From Clostridiales bacterium (GTDB taxonomy: Bacteria; Bacillota; Clostridia; WRLR01), in the NCBI GenBank assembly GCA_031287655.1, contig JAITSR010000229.1, positions 1-14,413 of the forward strand: a stretch of 14,413 nt of DNA, given 5' to 3'. Under the pieces are notes generated by a model. That model saw only the letters and a list, made by a program, of their open reading frames with translations. It searched no databases and was not told the origin of the DNA. The position numbers and the translations under genes are program-made. Numbering within the stretch: the first letter of the stretch is position 1; each line of letters starts with the position of its first letter. This document shows positions 1 through 6,721 of this stretch, one piece after another.

Positions 1-1
1 G

Positions 2-235
2 GAAGGAAAGGCTAGCGCGCACGCACGCCGCATCCTGTCATTGACACAGGCAGAAAAACAATTTCTGGATGGACGAATCGGCCAAATATATTATTTAGAG
101 GACCGTGTGTTTTTCAGCGCACACATTGCAGCAAAAAATGCTGGCGTCATTTACGAGTACTTTCCTCGTGAAGACATAATAACGACGATAGCAAAATTTA
201 GGCGAAAATATATTGAGTATATTGAACTTGCATAA
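2..235 (+). CDS. C-terminal part of an unidentified protein, cut by the left window edge
   Basis: The frame is open from the first bases of the window to a TAA at 233-235, so this is the last 77 or so residues of a longer gene. A TTG at 41 could serve as a start but has no convincing ribosome binding site. The visible protein is mixed alpha/beta in character, with no signal peptide, membrane segment or metal-binding motif. The end is rich in Ile, Tyr, Phe, Lys and Arg (for example KFRRKYIEYIELA). I do not recognise the family. Base composition is clearly AT-richer than in every neighbouring gene, and codons such as ATA, TTT and AAA are common, which may mean horizontal origin. It converges on the epimerase gene with a 29-bp gap that shows no clear terminator hairpin. 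Confidence 0.5.
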   Translation, partial: EGKASAHARRILSLTQAEKQFLDGRIGQIYYLEDRVFFSAHIAAKNAGVIYEYFPREDIITTIAKFRRKYIEYIELA

Positions 236-264
236 TAAAACTCTGTACTCTCCCCTCCGGTTCG

Positions 265-1329
265 CTAAAACTCAATTTCCACGCCGATGCCCGGCGCGTC
301 CGGCAGCGTTATCCACGGCGTCGCGTAGTCAAACGAGCGCGTGACAAAGGCCGCGTCGTCAAAATCGTTGAAGCTGTCCAAGTCCGCAAACAAAACGTTC
401 GGACGCGACGCGACAAACGCCGCGGCGGCCGCGATCGCAAGCCTGCTCTCTAGCATACAGCCGAGCATACAGCGCACTCCGGCGGCCTCCGCGATCGCGT
501 TGATTTGCGCGGCGCGGTAGAGTCCGCCGCACTTCATCAGCTTGATGTTGATGATGTCCGCCGCGCCGCGCCGCACAATCGCGGACGCGTCCTGCGGCGT
601 AAAGCAGCTTTCGTCCGCCATAATCGGGATCGGCGAGCGGGCGCGCACCGCAGCAAGACCGTCGATGTCCCAATACGGCACGGGCTGCTCCACGGCCTCC
701 ACGCCGTATTTTTCATATTCGCGCAGCATGGTCAACGCCGTGGAGACATTCCAGCCCTGATTTGCGTCGACCTTTATGTGTACGGCCGGCGCCGCCGCGC
801 GAATCAGGCGCATCGCCTCGGCGTCGTCCGCGGGGTTGGCTCCGGCCTTGACCTTGATCTCGCGGAATCCCTCGCGCGAAAGCTCCGCAGCCCGCTCCGC
901 CATCTCGACCGGCGCGCCGATCCCGATCGTCATGTCGATCTCGACGCGGTTCTTTACGCCGCCCAGAAACTGATACAGCGGCAGGTTCGCAGCCTTTGAC
1001 ATAATGTCGTACAGCGCAATGTCAATTGCCGCCTTTGCCGAGCCGTTTCCGCGCATTTTCTCATCCATCGCGCGGTGGATATGCTCGATCGCAAACGGGT
1101 TTTGCCCGGTGAGCAGCGGCTCAAACAGCCGTATCGCGCCGAGCACGGACTCGTTTGTCTCGCCGGTTACAAAGCCGAAGCCCGCGCCTTCGCCAAAGCC
1201 CGTGATACCGGCGTCCGTCTCGATTTTCACAAATACCGACTCGCAGTCATAGATCGTCCCGAGCGAGACCACGAACGGTTTTGCGAGCGGTACTTTGACC
1301 ATTTTTGCATGTACGCGTGTTATTTTCAT
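265..1329 (-). CDS. Dipeptide epimerase, enolase superfamily (L-Ala-D/L-Glu epimerase-like)
   Basis: A 354-residue cytosolic enzyme of the MLE/dipeptide epimerase group, which interconverts D and L configuration at one residue of a dipeptide by Mg2+-assisted proton abstraction. Visible residues: catalytic lysines K159-x-K161 and K263 (NIKLMK), metal ligands D188 (DANQGW), E214 (EQP) and D239 (DES), and D316-L-D318, the DxD pair that in this family binds the substrate alpha-amino group. N-terminal capping domain about 1-125, TIM barrel after that. Length and spacing match B. subtilis YkfB closely, but the position of its Arg24, the Glu side-chain contact, is Gly24 here, so the preferred dipeptide may not be Ala-Glu. 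The start is ATG 1329, seven bases after GGAGG; it overlaps the upstream hydrolase stop by one base (TAATG), implying translational coupling. Last gene of the transporter operon. Confidence 0.9.
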   Translation of the reverse strand: MKITRVHAKMVKVPLAKPFVVSLGTIYDCESVFVKIETDAGITGFGEGAGFGFVTGETNESVLGAIRLFEPLLTGQNPFAIEHIHRAMDEKMRGNGSAKAAIDIALYDIMSKAANLPLYQFLGGVKNRVEIDMTIGIGAPVEMAERAAELSREGFREIKVKAGANPADDAEAMRLIRAAAPAVHIKVDANQGWNVSTALTMLREYEKYGVEAVEQPVPYWDIDGLAAVRARSPIPIMADESCFTPQDASAIVRRGAADIINIKLMKCGGLYRAAQINAIAEAAGVRCMLGCMLESRLAIAAAAAFVASRPNVLFADLDSFNDFDDAAFVTRSFDYATPWITLPDAPGIGVEIEF

Positions 1330-2834
1330 TAGGGTTCCTCCGATGCCGCGGCTTCCGACGTGGTTTTCTCCGGCGCGGCCGCTTCCGAGGCCGCGGGCGC
1401 CGCGCGTTTGTATACGATCGGCTCCGGCAGCGACAACTCCAGCTGGATCGAAATCGCCTCGATCGAACCGTCCACCGCCGTCTTAAATGAGACGGGGATC
1501 GGCACATCGTGAATTTTCACGCTGAAAATGTCATAGTGCCGGTGCTCCAACGGGAAAATATTGCCGTGCATGTCCACGTTAAGCCCGGCGTCGGCAAAGA
1601 CCCTGATCTTGCCGTATCCCGGATTCGCATAAATCCCGGCGTACTCGTCGAGCGCGTGCGTCGCAGGCTTGTCCGGCAGCTTTTCCCCGAGAAGTTTTGC
1701 GATGTCCTCGTCGCTTTTGCGCTTCATCTCGTCATATTTATCCTGATAGAAATTCAGCCAGTCCGTCTCGTTTGGCTTGCCGAGCAAAATGTCCTGTATC
1801 GCGGAGACGAGCGCGTAGGTCAGAACGTTGCTGTCGGCGTTCGTGAGCACGACGACGCCGATGTTCTTCTCCGGCAGCATGGAGACGAGCGTCGTCGACC
1901 CGGAGACGTTGCCCCCGTGGTCTACGCGCAGCTCGCCGCGATAGCTGTCGACGAACCAGCCCAGCGCGTAACCGATCCTCCGCACCTGCTCCACCTCAAA
2001 CGGAAAGAGCTTGTACGGGATATTCGGCGTCCACAGTTCCGCGAACGCGGCTTCGCTCAGAAGCTCGGTATTGTCGAACTTGCCGCGCGCGAGGTTGAAT
2101 TTCAGCCACCGCGCCATGTCGTTTACCGTCGAGCGAATCGCGCCCGCCGGGCCGACAGCCGGAACGCACTCCGTCGCGCACGGCGCGGCCGCGCCGTCCT
2201 TCTCTTTATACAGCGTCGCGTATTTTTGCTCCCCGTCCGGCGCATCCTGCCAAAAAGAACTCTTTCGCATACCGAGCGGGGCGAACAGCCGTTCGCGCGT
2301 AAACGTCTCCCAAGACTTCCCTGTGAGCTCCGCAATGAGCCTGCCCGCAACGCCGAACATGTGGTTGTTATACTGCCAAATCGAGCGGAACGGCGCCGAC
2401 GCGCCCAGATGCGGCAAACGCTCAAACATCAGCTCGTCGCGCTCCACATCCGGCCATGTGATCCACAAGAGATCATGGCGCGGCAGGCCGGTACGGTGGC
2501 ACAGCAAGTCGCGCGTCGTCGCCGACTGCGCCGCGACAGGGTCGGACAGTGAAAAGCGCGGCATATAAGCGCGCACAGGCGTATCAAGCGCCAGCTTCCC
2601 CTCCGACACGAGCATCGCCGCGCCGGTCGCCGTGAACGCCTTTGACGACGAGCCGATCGGCATCACATGCTCCGCCGTCATGTTCTCCGCCGCCTCAATA
2701 TTCGCGAGCCCATAACCCTCGGCGAGGATCGTCTCGCCATCCTTCACAACGGCGACGGCGACACCCGGGACGCGCATGAGCGCCAAACCCCGCAGGGCGA
2801 TCTCCTCCACCTGCTTACTGAATTGCTCAGACAT
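1329..2834 (-). CDS. Cytosolic serine hydrolase, class C beta-lactamase/PBP4* family (copy 1)
   Basis: A 501-residue protein with the penicillin-recognising fold. Numbering from the chosen start: S62-S-S-K65 is the SxxK nucleophile/general-base motif, Y155-N-N157 the YxN motif, and H306-G-G308 takes the place of the KTG strand. A CHRTGLPRHDLLW block is shared with copy 2. There is no signal peptide or membrane segment, so it should act in the cytosol, unlike true beta-lactamases. After about residue 395 comes a beta-rich C-terminal domain, then a 25-residue Ala/Glu/Ser tail. Family members include D-aminopeptidases, D,D-carboxypeptidases and esterases; the exact activity cannot be read from sequence. 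Beside a peptide importer and an epimerase, cleavage of imported D-residue peptides is the likeliest role (inference). Start: ATG 2834 is eight bases after AGGA; the in-frame ATG 2843 abuts that site and TTG 2864 has none. Confidence 0.85.
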   Translation of the reverse strand: MSEQFSKQVEEIALRGLALMRVPGVAVAVVKDGETILAEGYGLANIEAAENMTAEHVMPIGSSSKAFTATGAAMLVSEGKLALDTPVRAYMPRFSLSDPVAAQSATTRDLLCHRTGLPRHDLLWITWPDVERDELMFERLPHLGASAPFRSIWQYNNHMFGVAGRLIAELTGKSWETFTRERLFAPLGMRKSSFWQDAPDGEQKYATLYKEKDGAAAPCATECVPAVGPAGAIRSTVNDMARWLKFNLARGKFDNTELLSEAAFAELWTPNIPYKLFPFEVEQVRRIGYALGWFVDSYRGELRVDHGGNVSGSTTLVSMLPEKNIGVVVLTNADSNVLTYALVSAIQDILLGKPNETDWLNFYQDKYDEMKRKSDEDIAKLLGEKLPDKPATHALDEYAGIYANPGYGKIRVFADAGLNVDMHGNIFPLEHRHYDIFSVKIHDVPIPVSFKTAVDGSIEAISIQLELSLPEPIVYKRAAPAASEAAAPEKTTSEAAASEEP

Positions 2835-2852
2835 ATGTTTCATCCTTTCCCG

Positions 2853-2906
2853 CTTTATTAGCAAAGCACACTCATACTTTATTGAAAAAGCCTACTCATA
2901 CTTTAT
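2853..2906 (-). repeat. 24-bp tandem repeat spanning the stop codon between the two hydrolase genes
   Basis: On the - strand the 24-base unit begins at 2906 and again at 2882; both copies start ATAAAGTATGAGT and share a central GCTTT. A third partial copy (ATAAAG) begins at 2858. The first copy contains the TGA stop (2898-2896) of the upstream hydrolase gene; the second duplicates that stop inside the intergenic spacer; the third runs into the ribosome binding region of the downstream gene. It is best read as a local tandem duplication that lengthened the spacer. Confidence 0.75.
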
Positions 2907-4332
2907 CGCGTTTGAACACGATCGGCGCGACCGCGCCTTCCAACGGCAGTTCGACCGCCTCGATACCGCCGTCCAGTCCGGTCTGGAATGACAGCGTCGT
3001 CGGCGCGGTCAGGTATCCCAGATCAATCTCCGCCGCGAACACGTCGTAGTGTACGTTCTCCAACGGCGCCGCGCGCTGGCCGAGCCTTGCGGACAGCTTC
3101 CCGCCGTCCGCCGTGACGGCGACGGCGCCGTAAGCCGGATGGCGGTACAGACCCGCGAACTCCGCCGCCGCGCGCGCCGTTTTTGCCCCGCGCGCGGCCT
3201 GCGGCGAGCCGACGGCCGCATCCGTCAGCGCGTACAGGCGGTCGGTCACGGCAAAGAGCTCCGCCCCCCAGTCCTTCGTCTCCGCAAAGCCCATCAGCCG
3301 GTCAAGCGCGTCATACGCCGTCGCGTAAGTCAAAAGGCTTGAGCCCGTGTTCACCATGACGTTCACACCAAAGCCGAGCTCCGGCATGTACGCGACGAGC
3401 GCGCTCCCGCCGGAGACGTTGCCGCCGTGCGACACGAGCGTGTATCCGCGAAAGCTCTCGACCTCCCACCCCAGCGCGTAACTCGCGCCGCGCAGCTCCG
3501 GGAACGTGAACAGCTCCGACGGCGCCGGCATTTGCGGCGTACGCATTTCCCGCGTGCCGGACAAAATCTCGCGCCCGTCAAAGCTGCCCTCCGATAAAAG
3601 ACAGCGCGTCCAATGCGCCATTTCGCGCGCGCTCGCGTTGATCGCGCCGGCCGGGGCCATGCCGCCGAGCCGCGAAAACGGCACGTTGTTCAGCGCGCCG
3701 GACTTGCGGTCGCGCACATACGGGAGCGCGAAGTCGCCGTATGCGACCATGTCGTCCACATTGAACGTCGCCGAGCGCATGTTGAGCGGCGCGAAAATTT
3801 CATCGCGCACAAAATTCTCCCATGTCCGTCCGTCTATGACCTCGACGAGCCGCCCGAGACAGGCGAACATCAAGTTGCTGTATTGATACCGCGCGCGGAA
3901 CGGGGCCGAAGGCAAAAGCGCGCGTATCGAGGCGACCAGTTCCCGCCGCGTGATATGCGGACGCAGCACCCACAGCATGTCGTGGCGCGCAAGGCCCGTG
4001 CGATGGCACAACAAATCGCGCGCCGTGGCGTGGGCCGACGCGTCCGGGTCGAAAAATAAAAGCTCCGGCAGATACCGGCGTATCGGCGCGTCTATGTCCA
4101 GCTGCCCGCGCCGCGAAAGCAGCATAAGCGCCGCCGCCGTGAACGATTTTGTCGCAGAGCCGATCGGAAACAGCGTGTCTGCGTCCGGGGCGAGCCGCTG
4201 CTCCGCGTCGCGAAAGCCAAAGCTCTCCAGCACGGTTTTCTCGCCGGACACAACGGATACAACCATCCCCGCGTGTCCGAACAGCGCCAGATTGCGCTCC
4301 GCCTGTTCTGCAAATCCATGAAGCCCGTCCAT
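2896..4332 (-). CDS. Cytosolic serine hydrolase, class C beta-lactamase/PBP4* family (copy 2)
   Basis: A 478-residue paralogue of the next gene in the operon. Numbering from the chosen start: S59-A-T-K62 (SxxK), Y151-S-N153 (YxN) and H302-G-G304 (KTG equivalent), with the same CHRTGLARHDMLW block and a C-terminal beta-rich domain from about residue 385. It has no signal peptide, so it is predicted to be cytosolic. The active-site machinery is complete, so it should be catalytically competent, but substrate cannot be assigned; peptides or esters with D-amino acids are plausible from context. ATG 4332 was chosen because it aligns the N-terminus with the paralogue and follows GGAAGGGG, although the spacing is a little long; an in-frame ATG at 4353 would add seven residues. 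It lies 90 bp after dppF and 61 bp before copy 1. Divergence from copy 1 is high, so the duplication is old or the two were recruited separately. Confidence 0.85.
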   Translation of the reverse strand: MDGLHGFAEQAERNLALFGHAGMVVSVVSGEKTVLESFGFRDAEQRLAPDADTLFPIGSATKSFTAAALMLLSRRGQLDIDAPIRRYLPELLFFDPDASAHATARDLLCHRTGLARHDMLWVLRPHITRRELVASIRALLPSAPFRARYQYSNLMFACLGRLVEVIDGRTWENFVRDEIFAPLNMRSATFNVDDMVAYGDFALPYVRDRKSGALNNVPFSRLGGMAPAGAINASAREMAHWTRCLLSEGSFDGREILSGTREMRTPQMPAPSELFTFPELRGASYALGWEVESFRGYTLVSHGGNVSGGSALVAYMPELGFGVNVMVNTGSSLLTYATAYDALDRLMGFAETKDWGAELFAVTDRLYALTDAAVGSPQAARGAKTARAAAEFAGLYRHPAYGAVAVTADGGKLSARLGQRAAPLENVHYDVFAAEIDLGYLTAPTTLSFQTGLDGGIEAVELPLEGAVAPIVFKRDKV

Positions 4333-4422
4333 GTTCGATTTGACCCCTTCCATTCTTTCGTTTTTTCGGAAAACTCGGACACCCTGTGACGTCTTGATCT
4401 CGCGGCGGCGCCGCGCGGTCGT

Positions 4423-5628
4423 CTATCCGTATAAATGGCAGGCGACCGCGTGATTTTTTTCGAGATCGCGCAGGACCGGCCCCTCAACGGCGCACTCCCG
4501 CCTCGCGGACGGGCAGCGGTTGCGGAAACGGCAGCCGACGGAAAGTTCCTCCGCCGTAAGCTCTGTCGCGGGAAGCTCCGACGCCGCGCCGTCCGATTCA
4601 GCCGCAGGGCGCTTTCGCCCAAACACCGGCGCGGACTCAAGCAGTATGCGCGTATAGGGATGGCGCGGCGCGGAGAACAGCGCGTCTTTTCGCGCCATTT
4701 CGACGACCCGCCCAAGGTACATCACCGCAACCCGATCCGCGATAAAGCGCACCACTTCCAAGTCATGCGAGATGAACACATACGTCAGCCCGCGCTGCCG
4801 ACGCAAATCACACAGCAAATTGATGATCTGCGCCTGAATCGACACATCGAGCGCGGAGACGGCCTCGTCGCACACGACCACGTCCGGCCCCGCCACAAGC
4901 GCGCGCGCAATGCAAATGCGCTGCCTCTGCCCGCCCGAGAACTGATGCGGGAATTTGAACAAATCATCCGCTTTTAACCCGCACGCCTCTGACATTTCAA
5001 GCGAGCGCAGCAGCCTGTCGCCCCGGTTTACGGCGATACGCTGCGCCAAAAGCGGCTCGCCGACGATGTCGGCGACGGTCATACGCGGGTCGAGCGAGCC
5101 AAACGGGTCCTGAAACACCATGCTCGTGCGCCGCCGCGTCTCACGGCGCGTTTCGCGCGCGAACAGGTCGCCGCCGTCCAGCGTCACCGTACCCTCGGTC
5201 GGGCGCATGAGGCCGATCATAACGCGCGCCGCCGTAGACTTGCCGCAGCCGGACTCGCCGACGATGCCGAGCGTCTCTCCGCGCGCGACCGACAAATCAA
5301 CGCCGTCCACGGCGCGCAGAATCTCGCCGCCCCCTCTGCGCCCGCCCCGGCGCGCGAAATACTTTTTGATCCCGGATGCCTGCAAAATCACCCGCTCCGG
5401 GTCAAAGTCCTCAAAGAACCGATCGAGCTGCCGCGCCTTCTCATCGAGTTTCTGCGCTTTCTCGTCGAGCTTGCGCTCAAGGTTATGCGCCTTTTCGTCG
5501 AGGTTCTGCGCTTTCTCGTCGAGCTTGCGCTCAAGCGACTCAAAGCGCGCCTCGGCGGCGCGCCCGCCGCGCTCAAACATCCGCTCCAGCCTGCGGAACT
5601 TTTCTTCCAATGGTTCGCGTTTTTTCAT
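4423..5628 (-). CDS. dppF: Peptide ABC transporter ATPase (DppF/OppF-like) with N-terminal coiled coil
   Basis: One of two nucleotide-binding subunits of the importer encoded upstream; it hydrolyses ATP on the cytosolic face to drive peptide uptake. Visible motifs: Walker A GESGCGKS at 124-131, Q-loop Q173, signature SGGQRQR at 231-237, Walker B VVVCDE ending at E255, D-loop SALD, and H-loop H288. The oligopeptide C-terminal extension starts at HPYT (about 323) and carries cysteines C366, C372, C379 and C397, a pattern that in some Dpp/Opp ATPases holds an iron-sulfur cluster. Unusual: residues 1-75 before the ABC domain are charged heptad repeats (LDEKAQN, LDEKAHN, LERKLDE), a predicted coiled coil absent from ordinary DppF. 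Start ATG 5628 follows GGTGAG. It lies 47 bp after dppD in a comparatively AT-rich spacer. Confidence 0.92.
   Translation of the reverse strand: MKKREPLEEKFRRLERMFERGGRAAEARFESLERKLDEKAQNLDEKAHNLERKLDEKAQKLDEKARQLDRFFEDFDPERVILQASGIKKYFARRGGRRGGGEILRAVDGVDLSVARGETLGIVGESGCGKSTAARVMIGLMRPTEGTVTLDGGDLFARETRRETRRRTSMVFQDPFGSLDPRMTVADIVGEPLLAQRIAVNRGDRLLRSLEMSEACGLKADDLFKFPHQFSGGQRQRICIARALVAGPDVVVCDEAVSALDVSIQAQIINLLCDLRRQRGLTYVFISHDLEVVRFIADRVAVMYLGRVVEMARKDALFSAPRHPYTRILLESAPVFGRKRPAAESDGAASELPATELTAEELSVGCRFRNRCPSARRECAVEGPVLRDLEKNHAVACHLYG
5428..5535 (-). repeat. 54-bp in-frame tandem duplication inside dppF (coiled-coil segment)
   Basis: Codons 32-49 (5535-5482) and 50-67 (5481-5428) are two copies of an 18-residue unit, LERKLDEKAQNLDEKAHN and LERKLDEKAQKLDEKARQ. 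By direct comparison the first 32 bases are identical and 47 of 54 match overall, so the duplication at DNA level is fairly recent. Because the unit is a multiple of three, copy-number changes would keep the frame and only change coiled-coil length. Confidence 0.9.
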
Positions 5629-5675
5629 TGTCTCACCATTTATTGAAATTGATCAGCGGTTTACTTGTTCACAAT

Positions 5676-6692
5676 TTACATTTCTTCCGCGTACAGCCAG
5701 CACGAAACCGTATGCCCGGCCACCGGCGCCGTTTCGGGCGGGACCTCCGCCGCGCAGCGCTCCGAGGCTCGCTCGCAGCGCGGGTGGAATGGGCAGCCCG
5801 CGGGGCGCTCCTCTATCGACGGCACGTTGCCGGGGATCGTCCGCAGCCGGCCGCCCGCGCTTGCGTCCGCGCTCATACCCGCGCCCACGCCTATGCCCGA
5901 CGGGCGCGACTGAATCAACCCCAGTGTGTACGGATGCAGCGGGTTGTTCACAAGTTCGTCCGCCGGGGCGTACTCGCACACGCGCCCGGCGTACATGACC
6001 AAAATGTCGTCCGCGCTCTCGGAGATCAGCCCGAGGTCGTGCGAGATCAGGATCACCGCCATACCCGTCTGCTCGCGCAGGCGGCGGATCAGCGCCATGA
6101 TCTGTGATTGAATCGTCACATCCAGCGCCGTCGTCGGCTCGTCCGCGATCAGCAAATCCGGCTTGCACACGAGCGCCATCGCGATCATCGCGCGCTGACG
6201 CAGACCGCCCGACAGGCTGAACGGGTAACTGTTGAACACGCGTTCCGCGTCCGGCACGCGCACCTGCCGCAGCGTCTCCGTCGCGAGCGCGCGCGCCTCC
6301 GCCCCCGACAGCGGCAAATGCAGCCGTATCGCCTCGCATATCTGCTGCCCGATCGTGTGTACGGGGTTCAGCGCGGCCATCGGCTCCTGAAATATCATCG
6401 CGACGCGCGCGCCGCGCAGAGCGCGCAGCCGCTTTTCATTCATCTGAAGCGTGTCATGCCCGTCGAACAGCGCCCGCCCGCCCGCGTATTTCGCGCCCGG
6501 AACCAGCTTTAGGATCGACATGCACGCGACGCTCTTGCCGCAGCCGGATTCACCTACAATGCCAAGCGTCTCGCCGCGTTTTACATGAAAGGAGACGCCG
6601 TCCACCGCGCGCAGCGCTTTCCCGCCGGAAGCGGCAAACTGCACCCGCAAGCCGGAGACCTCTAAAAGGTTCTCTGTCCCGACGTCCGTCAC
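5676..6692 (-). CDS. dppD: Peptide ABC transporter ATPase (DppD/OppD-like)
   Basis: The second nucleotide-binding subunit, 338 residues, of usual length and without the coiled-coil extension of its partner. Motifs: Walker A GESGCGKS at 47-54, Q-loop Q102, signature SGGLRQR at 161-167, Walker B LLIADE ending at E185, D-loop TALD and H-loop H218. The oligo_HPY C-terminal region begins at HPYT (about 253) and ends with C300, C306, C313 and C331, the same cysteine pattern as DppF. The start is taken as GTG 6692 in GGAGGGGGTG. The ribosome binding site is unusually close, but no better in-frame start exists before the conserved N-terminal strand. It lies 29 bp after the binding-protein gene. Confidence 0.92.
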   Translation of the reverse strand: MTDVGTENLLEVSGLRVQFAASGGKALRAVDGVSFHVKRGETLGIVGESGCGKSVACMSILKLVPGAKYAGGRALFDGHDTLQMNEKRLRALRGARVAMIFQEPMAALNPVHTIGQQICEAIRLHLPLSGAEARALATETLRQVRVPDAERVFNSYPFSLSGGLRQRAMIAMALVCKPDLLIADEPTTALDVTIQSQIMALIRRLREQTGMAVILISHDLGLISESADDILVMYAGRVCEYAPADELVNNPLHPYTLGLIQSRPSGIGVGAGMSADASAGGRLRTIPGNVPSIEERPAGCPFHPRCERASERCAAEVPPETAPVAGHTVSCWLYAEEM

Positions 6693-6721
6693 CCCCTCCG
6701 CGCCGAGCCCAATAAATCGTA

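Noticed and set aside
236..264. Expected terminator between the two converging genes at the left end
   Set aside because: No stem-loop with a T run is visible on either strand in the 29-bp gap.
1509..2552. Long + strand open frame opposite the first serine hydrolase
   Set aside because: It is an Arg/Val-rich product of the complementary strand of a GC-rich gene, with no ribosome binding site or known motif.
4401..4415. Perfect 6-bp GC hairpin (CGCGGC, loop GGC, GCCGCG) after dppF
   Set aside because: There is no T tract and such GC palindromes are expected by chance in this composition.
5120..6339. Long Arg/Ala/Ser-rich open frames on both strands across dppF and dppD
   Set aside because: They overlap genes with complete ABC ATPase motifs and show only compositional bias.
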